Shown one piece after another: positions 7,756 to 12,694 of a stretch of 12,694 nt of DNA. The stretch spans positions 1 to 12,694 of the forward strand of contig CAYUEQ010000028.1 in NCBI GenBank assembly GCA_964443805.1, written 5' to 3'. The DNA comes from CAYUEQ01 sp964443805. Its GTDB lineage: Bacteria; Bacillota_I; Bacilli_A; RF39; UBA660. The notes under the pieces are model-generated. The model was not told the DNA's origin, did not search any database, and saw only the letters and a list, made by a program, of their open reading frames with translations. Made by a program: the position numbers and the translations under genes. Each line of letters begins with the position of its first letter. Positions within the stretch are counted from its first letter, which is position 1.

Positions 7756-7783
7756 TAGTATATGTGATAAACTCCTAATTAGT
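7756..7783 (-). promoter_or_regulatory. Sigma-K-like promoter for the NPNMM-repeat gene
   Basis: Minus strand: AC at 7783-7782, a 17-base spacer, then CATATACTA (7764-7756), an exact match to the CATANNNTA -10 of mother-cell sigma-K promoters with an AC -35 core at the normal 16-17 spacing. The predicted start near 7749 falls just before the ribosome binding site GAGGAGG (7745-7739). A short motif in AT-rich DNA could arise by chance, but position and spacing are right. Confidence 0.6.
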
Positions 7784-7804
7784 TAATAAAAGGAAGTGGT
7801 TAAA

Positions 7805-8434
7805 TTGCGAATTAGAAATTTAAAAAATACAGATGAAATATTAAATAAAAGTAAATATTTAATCAAAAAACCTAAAAGATATAAAGGAAAGTTTAAAACA
7901 TTATTTGGCAATGAAAATCCAATACATATTGAAATAGGAACAGGGAAAGGAAAGTTCATTTATGAAAATGCTTTTCAAAATCCTAATATAAATTATATTG
8001 GAATAGAGAAGTATTCAAGTGTGATTGCAAGAGCTATTAATTTAATAGAGGATAAAAATCTGGAAAATTTATATTTAATTAGGGAAGATGCAATATATTT
8101 AGAAGAAATTTTTGATAAAGAAATAAGTACGATATATTTGAACTTTTCTGATCCGTGGTTAAAGAAAAGATATCATAAAAGAAGATTGACCTCAGACGTT
8201 TTTCTTACAATTTATGATAAGTTGTTTAAAGACACTAAAAAAATAGTAATGAAAACAGATAACATAGAATTATTTGAGTATTCAATAGAGTCTCTTAAAC
8301 AACACGGTTATGAGATTATTTCTCAAAGTTATGATTTAGAAAAACTTAATATTAAAAACATAAAAACTGAATATGAAACCAAATTTACTAAATTAGGGCT
8401 TAAAATCAATTATTTAGTAGCAATAAAAAAATAA
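7805..8434 (+). CDS. trmB: tRNA (guanine-N7-)-methyltransferase
   Basis: Methylates N7 of G46 in the variable loop of tRNAs using S-adenosylmethionine. With the TTG start at 7805 it is 209 residues, normal for the family. The SAM-binding glycine loop is IEIGTGKGKF (42-51) and the acidic residue after the next strand is IGIEKY (65-70). The catalytic and tRNA-binding block is NFSDPWLKKRYHKRRL (113-128). TEYETKF (188-194) is the conserved C-terminal signature. An in-frame GTG at 7796 sits only 1-2 bases after AAAAGGA (7787-7794), too close to work, whereas TTG at 7805 has good spacing and gives the usual MRxRN start. No clear promoter or terminator of its own is visible; it may use readthrough from upstream or a weak promoter within 7741-7790. 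Confidence 0.95.
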   Translation: MRIRNLKNTDEILNKSKYLIKKPKRYKGKFKTLFGNENPIHIEIGTGKGKFIYENAFQNPNINYIGIEKYSSVIARAINLIEDKNLENLYLIREDAIYLEEIFDKEISTIYLNFSDPWLKKRYHKRRLTSDVFLTIYDKLFKDTKKIVMKTDNIELFEYSIESLKQHGYEIISQSYDLEKLNIKNIKTEYETKFTKLGLKINYLVAIKK

Positions 8435-8437
8435 CTG

Positions 8438-8466
8438 TTTAACTTTAATTCGTTATTTGCTATAAT
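8438..8466 (+). promoter_or_regulatory. Strong sigma-A promoter for the lipoprotein-ytxH operon
   Basis: TTTAAC (8438-8443), a 17-base spacer and TATAAT (8461-8466), with TGC directly before the -10 giving an extended -10 element. It begins only three bases after the trmB stop codon and predicts a start near 8473, just before the ribosome binding site of the lipoprotein gene. This is the best vegetative promoter in the window. Confidence 0.8.
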
Positions 8467-8485
8467 AAATAAGAGTAGGTGGATG

Positions 8486-9127
8486 ATGAAGAAGATTATT
8501 ATTGCCATTTTATTAATATTTTTAACAACTGGTTGTGTTAATATCAATAATTTAGAATTTGAGACATTAACAGATGAAGTATTAGCATCGAAAACAGAAG
8601 TATATAATCAATATCGAACTGGATATAAATATTATCTTCCTCGTAACCTTAAAATAGTTGATAAAACAAATCTTAATGAGAAAATAGTTAGTTCTAAACA
8701 TACATATTATTTATACGTTGATGCAATAAGTTTTCATAATAAAGTTAAAAGTGAATACGAAATCAAAAAAAATGCATTTTATTCTCAGCGAATAATCGAT
8801 GAAAACAACGGATATTTAGAAATCAATCAACTAGGCGACAATTATCTAGTTGAATTGATGTATAATTATGCTAAAATAGAAGTAATAACTAAGAAAGATG
8901 ATTTAAATTTAGTAGTATCTAATGCAATGGTATTATTATCATCAATAAATTACAATGAAAAGATTATCAATAATTTAATTGGAGAAAACATATTACATTC
9001 TAATGAAAAAGATTTTAATATATTTGAAACCAGAACAACTGAAAGTAAATTTATTGAATATGTTGAACAATATGATAATTACAACTCTGAACAAAATGCA
9101 ATACCAGATTTAGATCTAATAAATTAA
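8486..9127 (+). CDS. Putative membrane lipoprotein of unknown function
   Basis: 213 residues from the second of two adjacent ATGs. The Shine-Dalgarno (GTAGGTGG, 8475-8482) touches the first ATG at 8483 and is better spaced for 8486. The N-terminus is a short positive-hydrophobic signal, MKKIIIAILLIFL, followed by TTGC with Cys17 as the probable lipidated residue; the lipobox has Thr rather than the usual Leu at -3. The mature part is polar, of mixed alpha/beta appearance, rich in Asn, Glu and Tyr, and includes YKYYLPRNLKIVD and YLVELMYNYAKIEV. It should sit on the outer face of the cytoplasmic membrane. I do not recognise a family. It is the first gene of a four-gene operon behind a strong promoter, 14 bases before the next gene, suggesting an envelope role. 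Confidence 0.85.
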   Translation: MKKIIIAILLIFLTTGCVNINNLEFETLTDEVLASKTEVYNQYRTGYKYYLPRNLKIVDKTNLNEKIVSSKHTYYLYVDAISFHNKVKSEYEIKKNAFYSQRIIDENNGYLEINQLGDNYLVELMYNYAKIEVITKKDDLNLVVSNAMVLLSSINYNEKIINNLIGENILHSNEKDFNIFETRTTESKFIEYVEQYDNYNSEQNAIPDLDLIN

Positions 9128-9141
9128 GGAAGGTGTCAAAA

Positions 9142-9939
9142 GTGGGATTATTTACAAAATTAAAAGATATATTATTTGAAGAAGAAGTAGAAGAGACAGC
9201 AGTTAAAGAAAAAAAAGAAATAAAAGAAGTAAAAGATGTAAAAGATGTAAAAGAAGTAGCTCATAAAAAAAGAGAAATTACTTTACCGAATAATAAAGTA
9301 AGAAAAGAAGAGGCAAAAGTCGAAGATTTAATTGATGATAGAATTAAGAATCGAGATGTGTTTAAAGCTGATCCTACTTTTCCTTTTCCACTCGCATTTG
9401 AAGAGGATGTAAAAGAAGTAAAAACAAGAAGTATTAAAAACAAATTATATGATACTAATGTAAGAAAAAAAGAACAAAATTCTTATAGTTTATTAGATGT
9501 GCCAGTTGAAAAAGAAACTGAACCGTTTCGTCCTTCGCCTGTTATTTCGCCTGTCTATGGAATATTAGATAAAAACTATAAAAAAAATGATGTAATTAGT
9601 AAACCTAAAAAAATCGTATCATCTGTTAAACCAGATTTTGAGTCGATTAGAAAAAAAGCATATGGGACACTTGAAGACGATATTGAGAATACATTAAATA
9701 AGCCCTTAGACCCTATTATTGAAGAAGAACCAGTAAACAAAAGTATAGACGAATTATTATTAGATACATTAAATATAGATATGACTAATGAAATAAATCT
9801 TCCAAAAACAATTGATGAGTCTTCGATAAAAACAGAAGAAACTGATGAGTTTTCACCATTAGAAGAAGATACTCTGGAAAATGATTTATTTGATTTAATT
9901 GATTCAATGTATGAGAAAAGAAAGGATGGTGAACAATAG
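9142..9939 (+). CDS. Acidic, charged conserved protein with SPVISPVYG motif
   Basis: 265 residues from GTG at 9142. An upstream in-frame GTG at 9133 lies inside the ribosome binding site AAGGAAGG (9126-9133), and MGLFTKLKDILFEEE is a natural amphipathic N-terminus. Parts in order: that helix (1-15); a Lys/Glu-rich low-complexity stretch with EVKDVKDVKEV (about 29-39); a short FPFPLAFEEDVK block (about 81-91); a compact conserved-looking motif SPVISPVYGILDKNY (about 132-146); and an acidic C-terminal tail ending in FDLIDSMYEKR. There is no signal or membrane segment. The overall disorder with an N-terminal amphipathic helix suggests a peripheral membrane or scaffold protein. I recall similar SPVISPVYG proteins in other Bacilli/Erysipelotrichia-like genomes, always uncharacterised. 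It shares one base with the next gene. Confidence 0.85.
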   Translation: MGLFTKLKDILFEEEVEETAVKEKKEIKEVKDVKDVKEVAHKKREITLPNNKVRKEEAKVEDLIDDRIKNRDVFKADPTFPFPLAFEEDVKEVKTRSIKNKLYDTNVRKKEQNSYSLLDVPVEKETEPFRPSPVISPVYGILDKNYKKNDVISKPKKIVSSVKPDFESIRKKAYGTLEDDIENTLNKPLDPIIEEEPVNKSIDELLLDTLNIDMTNEINLPKTIDESSIKTEETDEFSPLEEDTLENDLFDLIDSMYEKRKDGEQ

Positions 9940-10244
9940 TGGAATTTTTACATGACTTTCTGCCAATACTAATTTATCTATTATTAATAATTATATTAAT
10001 AGTGGGAATAATATTAGGTATAAAGTTTATTAGGACACTTACTAAAGTTGAAAAAGTTGTTAATGATGTGAATGATAAAGTTCAATCATTAAATGGATTT
10101 TTTCACATAATTGATTTTACAACAGATAAAATTGTATCTTTATCAGATAAAGTCGTAGATGGTGTGTCGCATTTAATTTCAAAATTATTGTTTAAACGTA
10201 AAAAAGATAAAGTTGATGTTGAAAGGGAGGAAAATATAAAATGA
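9939..10244 (+). CDS. YtxG-like (DUF948-type) small membrane protein
   Basis: 101 residues: one N-terminal transmembrane helix (about 8-29) followed by a helical segment VEKVVNDVNDKVQSL and a basic, charged tail. This is the layout of the YtxG/DUF948 proteins that precede ytxH in Bacillus, where the pair is associated with general stress. The GTG start overlaps the TAG of the preceding gene (TAGTG), with AAAGGATGG (9920-9928) about 10 bases upstream. The stop overlaps the next ATG as ATGA, so translation is coupled on both sides. The molecular role is unknown. Confidence 0.78.
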   Translation: MEFLHDFLPILIYLLLIIILIVGIILGIKFIRTLTKVEKVVNDVNDKVQSLNGFFHIIDFTTDKIVSLSDKVVDGVSHLISKLLFKRKKDKVDVEREENIK

Positions 10245-10666
10245 AAAAATTAGGAAAATTTCTAGCAGGAACAGCATTAGGTGTTGGAATAGGAGTTTTA
10301 ATCGCGCCGCAAAAAGGTAGTGAAACAAGAAAACAACTTATGGAAAAAATTAATGATTTAAGTAATAAAGTCAAATCAATCGATGTTGAAGAAGTAAAAG
10401 AAAAACTTAGTATGAAAATTGAAGAAATAAAAATAGAACTATCAGAACTAGATAAAGAAAAAGCTATTAATGTAGTTAAAGAAAAAGGAAAAAAACTACT
10501 AAATAAGACAGATGATTTAATTAAATTAGCTGTTGAAAAAGGAACTCCAGCAATTCAAAAGTCTACTAAAGAATTACGTGCTAAAACAATTGAAGTACTT
10601 GAGGAGACTATTGCTAAGTTGGAAGCTTCTGAAAATAAAGCTACTAAAAAATCAACAAAAGCATAA
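10241..10666 (+). CDS. YtxH-domain protein
   Basis: 141 residues. The N-terminus KFLAGTALGVGIGVLIAPQKGSETRKQL (6-33, quoted in part: GVGIGVLIAPQKGSETRK) is the YtxH signature: a glycine-rich membrane-inserting helix, then APxxGxETR. The rest is a long, highly charged amphipathic helix region rich in Lys and Glu (about 35-141) with probable coiled coil. YtxH proteins are membrane-associated, stress-linked proteins of unknown mechanism in Bacillota. The ATG overlaps the YtxG-like stop (ATGA), with GGGAGG about 10 bases upstream. Last gene of the operon; no hairpin terminator is visible before the tyrS promoter, so some readthrough into the T-box leader is possible. Confidence 0.88.
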   Translation: MKKLGKFLAGTALGVGIGVLIAPQKGSETRKQLMEKINDLSNKVKSIDVEEVKEKLSMKIEEIKIELSELDKEKAINVVKEKGKKLLNKTDDLIKLAVEKGTPAIQKSTKELRAKTIEVLEETIAKLEASENKATKKSTKA

Positions 10667-10679
10667 TCTGTGCTATAAT
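10652..10679 (+). promoter_or_regulatory. Extended -10 promoter for the tyrS leader
   Basis: TGC immediately precedes a perfect TATAAT (10674-10679). A weak -35, TCAACA (10652-10657), stands 16 bases upstream inside the end of the ytxH-like gene. The predicted start is near 10686, giving a leader of about 159 bases before the tyrS ATG. Confidence 0.7.
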
Positions 10680-10685
10680 TAATAA

Positions 10686-10828
10686 CTAATTAGCAGTGAA
10701 AGGAATTTACAACTCCTAGAGCTAAATCGTAAGTTCGCGTTAAGAATCGAAGAGTATGATACATTCATAAATTAAGGTGGTACCGCGGAATATAAATTTC
10801 GTCCTTAAATTTATGGATGTTTTTTTTT
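10686..10828 (+). ncRNA. Tyrosine T-box riboswitch, compact form
   Basis: A T-box leader senses uncharged tRNA to control readthrough. The hallmark AAGGTGGTACCGCGG is at 10774-10788. Its TGGT bulge is complementary to ACCA, fitting the A discriminator base of tRNA-Tyr. A Tyr codon TAC followed by A lies at 10708-10710, inside a small structure bounded by TTAGC (10690-10694) / GCTAA (10721-10725) and possibly AGGA (10701-10704) / TCCT (10714-10717); this is the likely specifier. A hairpin TATGA (10755-10759) / TCATA (10765-10769) sits where stem III belongs. Mutually exclusive pairings are visible: AAGG (10774-10777) with CCTT (10803-10806) for the antiterminator, and CGTCC (10800-10804) with GGATG (10815-10819) plus T9 for the terminator. 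Only about 88 bases precede the T-box motif, short for a canonical leader. Confidence 0.93.
10800..10828 (+). terminator. T-box-controlled intrinsic terminator upstream of tyrS
   Basis: CGTCC (10800-10804) pairs with GGATG (10815-10819, one G-T pair) around a 10-base loop, followed by nine T's (10820-10828). It can be extended or rivalled by ATAAATTT (10792-10799) / AAATTTAT (10807-10814). Binding of uncharged tRNA-Tyr would favour the AAGG/CCTT antiterminator and let polymerase into tyrS. Confidence 0.85.
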
Positions 10829-10844
10829 AAGAAAGAGGTAAAAA

Positions 10845-12035
10845 ATGAAATTATATGAAGATTTAAAATGGAGAGGATTAATTAAAGATATATCGTCGCC
10901 ACTTTTAAAAGATAAACTTAATAATGAGAAATTAACATTTTATTTAGGAACCGACCCAACAGCTGATAGTCTTCATGTTGGACATTTAGCTGCATTTTTA
11001 ACAGCAAAGAGACTTAATGATGCAGGACATAGATGTATATTATTAGTAGGTGGTGCAACAGGAAGAATCGGTGATCCAAGACCAAACTCAGAAAGAGAAA
11101 TTATAGCTGATGATATTTTTGAACATAATTTAAACAGTTTAAAAAAACAAGTAGAAATATTTGGATGTGATGAAGTTGTTGATAATTATGAATGGAGTAA
11201 AGAAATTAATTTTATAGATTTTCTACGTGAATATGGAAAACACTTTAGTGTAAATTATATGTTAAACAAAGATATAGTTAAAAGAAGATTAGAAACAGGT
11301 ATAACGTATACTGAATTTTCTTATATGATAATGCAAGCCCTAGACTTTTTACATTTATACGAAACTAAAAACTGCGTATTACAAGTGGCAGGATCTGACC
11401 AATGGGGGAATATCACATCTGGGATAGAACTTATCAAAAGAAAAATAGGTAAAGAAGCTTATGGTTTTTGTATGCCTCTTGTCTTAGATGAAAGTGGTAA
11501 TAAAATTGGTAAAAGTGAAGGTAATGCTGTTTGGATAGATTCAAATAAAACATCTTCTTATGACTTATATCAATACTTTGTCCGTACTCCAGACATTATT
11601 GCGATAGACTATTTAAAATATTTCACTTTTTTAACAAAAGATCAAATCGAAGAATATGAACTAAAATTAAAACAAAATCCAGAAAAAAGAGAAACTCAAA
11701 AAGCCTTAGCTTTTGAAGTTGTTAAATTTCTTCATGGTGAAACTAAAGCTTTAGAGGTTAAAAAAGCTAGTGATGAAGCTTTTAGTGGTAATACTGATAA
11801 TTTACCAATAATAAATTTAGACGAAAAATTATTAATAGATGAATTTAATATATGTGATTTATTATTTGAAACTAATATCTGTTTATCAAAAAGTGAAGCT
11901 AGAAGATTAGTAGAACAGGGTGGAATTAAATTAAATGACAATAAAATAACTAATCCGAAAGAACTTATTAAAAAGACTGAAGAAATAATAATTCATCGTG
12001 GTAAAAAAAATATATATCGAATTGTAATCAAATAA
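10845..12035 (+). CDS. tyrS: Tyrosine--tRNA ligase
   Basis: Cytoplasmic class I synthetase that charges tRNA-Tyr. 396 residues, slightly shorter than the roughly 420 of Bacillus TyrS. Catalytic signatures are all present: LGTDPTADSLHVGH (34-47) with the HIGH-type HVGH, the tyrosine-binding YTEFSYMIMQALD (155-167), GSDQWGN (183-189), and a KMSKS-type loop GNKIGKSEGN (218-227). The C-terminal S4 RNA-binding domain starts around 329, with LSKSEARRLVEQGGIKLN at 347-364. GAAAGAGG 7-14 bases before ATG supports the start. Expression is controlled by the T-box leader directly upstream, a standard feedback from uncharged tRNA. A strong hairpin terminator follows the stop codon, so tyrS is monocistronic from this promoter. 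Confidence 0.97.
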   Translation: MKLYEDLKWRGLIKDISSPLLKDKLNNEKLTFYLGTDPTADSLHVGHLAAFLTAKRLNDAGHRCILLVGGATGRIGDPRPNSEREIIADDIFEHNLNSLKKQVEIFGCDEVVDNYEWSKEINFIDFLREYGKHFSVNYMLNKDIVKRRLETGITYTEFSYMIMQALDFLHLYETKNCVLQVAGSDQWGNITSGIELIKRKIGKEAYGFCMPLVLDESGNKIGKSEGNAVWIDSNKTSSYDLYQYFVRTPDIIAIDYLKYFTFLTKDQIEEYELKLKQNPEKRETQKALAFEVVKFLHGETKALEVKKASDEAFSGNTDNLPIINLDEKLLIDEFNICDLLFETNICLSKSEARRLVEQGGIKLNDNKITNPKELIKKTEEIIIHRGKKNIYRIVIK

Positions 12036-12057
12036 AAAGAGTTTAAACTCTTTTTTT
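12034..12057. terminator. Bidirectional intrinsic terminator between tyrS and the EIIB gene
   Basis: AAAAAGAGT (12034-12042) / ACTCTTTTT (12047-12055) with a TTAA loop and T's to 12057. The stem begins within the tyrS stop codon, and its T-run includes part of the stop codon of the convergent gene. The A-tract on the left supplies a T-tract on the minus strand, so it works for both genes. Confidence 0.88.
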
Positions 12058-12367
12058 ATAACATTTCATTAATATATTTTTTTAATTGCTTTGCTTCTTT
12101 ACCAAATATAATTTTTAATTGATTATCTATTTCTACTATTCCTTTAGCTCCTATTTTTTGAATTGCATCTTTATCCACAATCGTAACATCTCTAAGTATA
12201 ACCTTAAATCTGGATAGATTACATTCAGCATTAATAATATTATCTTTTCCGCCTAAGAAATTAACTAATTTATTAGCCTCAATTTTAAAATTTTTCTTTG
12301 TAATCTTAACAGCTATTAGAGCAATTAAAATTAATACTGCAATTATGATTAGATATTGCCAAAACAT
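12056..12367 (-). CDS. Membrane-anchored orphan PTS EIIB-like domain
   Basis: 103 residues from ATG at 12367. An in-frame GTG at 12376 is part of the ribosome binding site AGGTGAT and is rejected as the start. Residues about 3-22 form one transmembrane helix; residues about 30-103 match the glucose-type PTS EIIB fold, beginning KLVNFLGGKDNI and continuing NAECNLSRFKVILRDV and KIGAKGIVEIDNQLKIIFG. The phospho-accepting Cys is kept (Cys49 in AECNLSR, where the family usually has DACxTRLR). In complete transporters this domain passes phosphate from EIIA to the sugar held by EIIC; here neither EIIC nor EIIA is fused or adjacent. It could be a shared EIIB, a regulator, or a remnant. Single gene, convergent with tyrS and divergent from the coat gene. 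Confidence 0.82.
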   Translation of the reverse strand: MFWQYLIIIAVLILIALIAVKITKKNFKIEANKLVNFLGGKDNIINAECNLSRFKVILRDVTIVDKDAIQKIGAKGIVEIDNQLKIIFGKEAKQLKKYINEML

Positions 12368-12385
12368 ACTTATCACCTATAAGAC

Positions 12386-12391
12386 ATTATA
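12386..12391 (-). promoter_or_regulatory. Candidate -10 box for the EIIB-like gene
   Basis: TATAAT on the minus strand (within TATAGTATAAT), about 19 bases before the ATG at 12367. The best -35 at 17 bases is only TTTTAA. The predicted leader is about a dozen bases, just enough for the ribosome binding site. Confidence 0.5.
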
Positions 12392-12433
12392 CTATATCTT
12401 TTTTTAAATTAAAACAAAATTAGCAAATCAATC

Positions 12434-12460
12434 ACTTTTTTAGATAATACTCATAAATTA
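12434..12460 (+). promoter_or_regulatory. Sigma-K-like promoter for the spore-coat gene
   Basis: AC (12434-12435) within TCAC, a 16-base spacer, then CATAAATTA (12452-12460), an exact CATANNNTA. It lies about 30 bases before the ATG at 12491. Sigma-K drives late mother-cell genes, including the CotY/CotZ class in Bacillus, so motif and product agree. Confidence 0.72.
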
Positions 12461-12490
12461 TTAATGAGAATACATGAAAGGGTGAATATT

Positions 12491-12694
12491 ATGTGTAACA
12501 AAGATAATGGAAGAGATACAGGTAATTGTGTCGCTGAAATTTTATCTGTAATTAATGTATTACAGCAAAACGCAAGTCCAGAAAATTCATTAGATAGTTG
12601 TGATCGTCCAGCATTAGGTGGAGGTCCAAACTGCCTAGTTTGTAATACTAGACCAGTAATGGTATATACTTGTTGTGGTAACGGAACTCCTTGG
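12491..12694 (+). CDS. Spore coat protein of the CotY/CotZ/ExsY type, 3'-truncated by the window edge
   Basis: The first 68 residues of a Cys-rich protein. The order NCVAEILSVINVLQQN (12-27), then SCDRPALGGGPNC, CNTRPVMVYT (51-60) and CCGNGTPW follows the N-terminal half of Bacillus ExsY/CotY (HCVxDVVxxINxLQ ... PFLG ... NTRPFxLYT). These proteins self-assemble through disulfides into the outer crust or exosporium layer of the endospore; I count seven Cys in 68 residues. AAAGGGTG (12477-12484) lies 6-7 bases before ATG. The upstream sigma-K-like promoter supports expression in the mother cell. About half of the protein is beyond the window. Which paralogue it corresponds to cannot be decided. 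Confidence 0.85.
   Translation, partial: MCNKDNGRDTGNCVAEILSVINVLQQNASPENSLDSCDRPALGGGPNCLVCNTRPVMVYTCCGNGTPW

Noticed and set aside
7796..7804. GTG at 7796 as the trmB start
   Set aside because: The Shine-Dalgarno AAAAGGA ends only 1-2 bases before it; TTG at 7805 has correct spacing and gives the family-typical N-terminus.
9261..9443. Minus-strand open stretch opposite the SPVISPVYG protein gene
   Set aside because: It is the Ser/Phe-rich reverse image of the Lys/Glu-rich coding sequence and has no ribosome binding site.
10192..10374. Minus-strand open stretch across the ytxG/ytxH junction
   Set aside because: It spans two tightly coupled plus-strand genes with clear start signals and lacks its own.
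10760..10762. TAC in the stem III loop as the T-box specifier
   Set aside because: It is only 12 bases before the T-box motif, where stem III is expected; the TAC at 10708-10710 lies in the stem I position.
10791..10814. ATAAATTT/AAATTTAT as the main tyrS leader terminator
   Set aside because: The stem is all A-T and is separated from the T-run by five bases; CGTCC/GGATG abuts the T-run and is the usual T-box terminator, so the A-T helix is at best an alternative pairing.
1..12694. Mobile element or phage insertion
   Set aside because: No transposase, integrase, terminal inverted repeats or tRNA-linked attachment duplication was seen, and codon use looks uniform across the window.

Overview
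The window is a strongly AT-rich stretch of chromosome from a low-GC, Gram-positive-type bacterium (Bacillota, Bacilli/Erysipelotrichia side). TGA ends genes at 5520-5522 and 10242-10244 and Trp is TGG, so the code is the standard bacterial one, not that of classical mycoplasmas. A Tyr T-box leader, ytxG/ytxH-like genes, a Cse60-like protein and a CotY/CotZ/ExsY-type spore-coat gene all fit a Bacillota that makes, or descends from makers of, endospores. Ten Ns at 1039-1048 mark an assembly gap, so this is draft sequence. I cannot name the species.

Layout. 1-2160 (+): leucyl-tRNA synthetase missing its N-terminus, ended by a hairpin terminator that also serves the facing genes. 2186-4894 (-): a two-gene unit, an 831-residue protein I do not recognise followed with zero spacing by a 70-residue protein resembling a diverged cold-shock/OB fold. 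4986-7389 (+): metallo-beta-lactamase-fold hydrolase, Cse60-like protein, and a SpoVB/MurJ-type lipid flippase. 7386-7733 (-): a small protein built on an NPNMM pentapeptide repeat and a coiled coil, with a sigma-K-like promoter. 7805-8434 (+): trmB. 8486-10666 (+): an envelope-type operon of lipoprotein, acidic conserved unknown protein, YtxG-like and YtxH-like proteins, behind a good sigma-A promoter. 10652-12035 (+): extended -10 promoter, compact tyrosine T-box leader and tyrS. 12056-12367 (-): a membrane-anchored orphan PTS EIIB domain. 12491-12694 (+): the start of a spore-coat protein gene, again behind a sigma-K-like promoter.

How it fits together. Translation genes (leuS, trmB, tyrS) are interleaved with envelope genes and a late-sporulation layer. 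Two separate genes, the NPNMM-repeat protein and the coat protein, carry matching AC-N16/17-CATANNNTA promoters. This is the signature of mother-cell sigma-K control and is the strongest functional clue about the repeat protein. The most novel coding content is the 831-aa/70-aa minus-strand pair, whose function cannot be read from sequence alone. No CRISPR array, insertion sequence, rRNA or tRNA gene was seen, and no gene-free stretch exceeds 300 bases; the longest is the tyrS leader.
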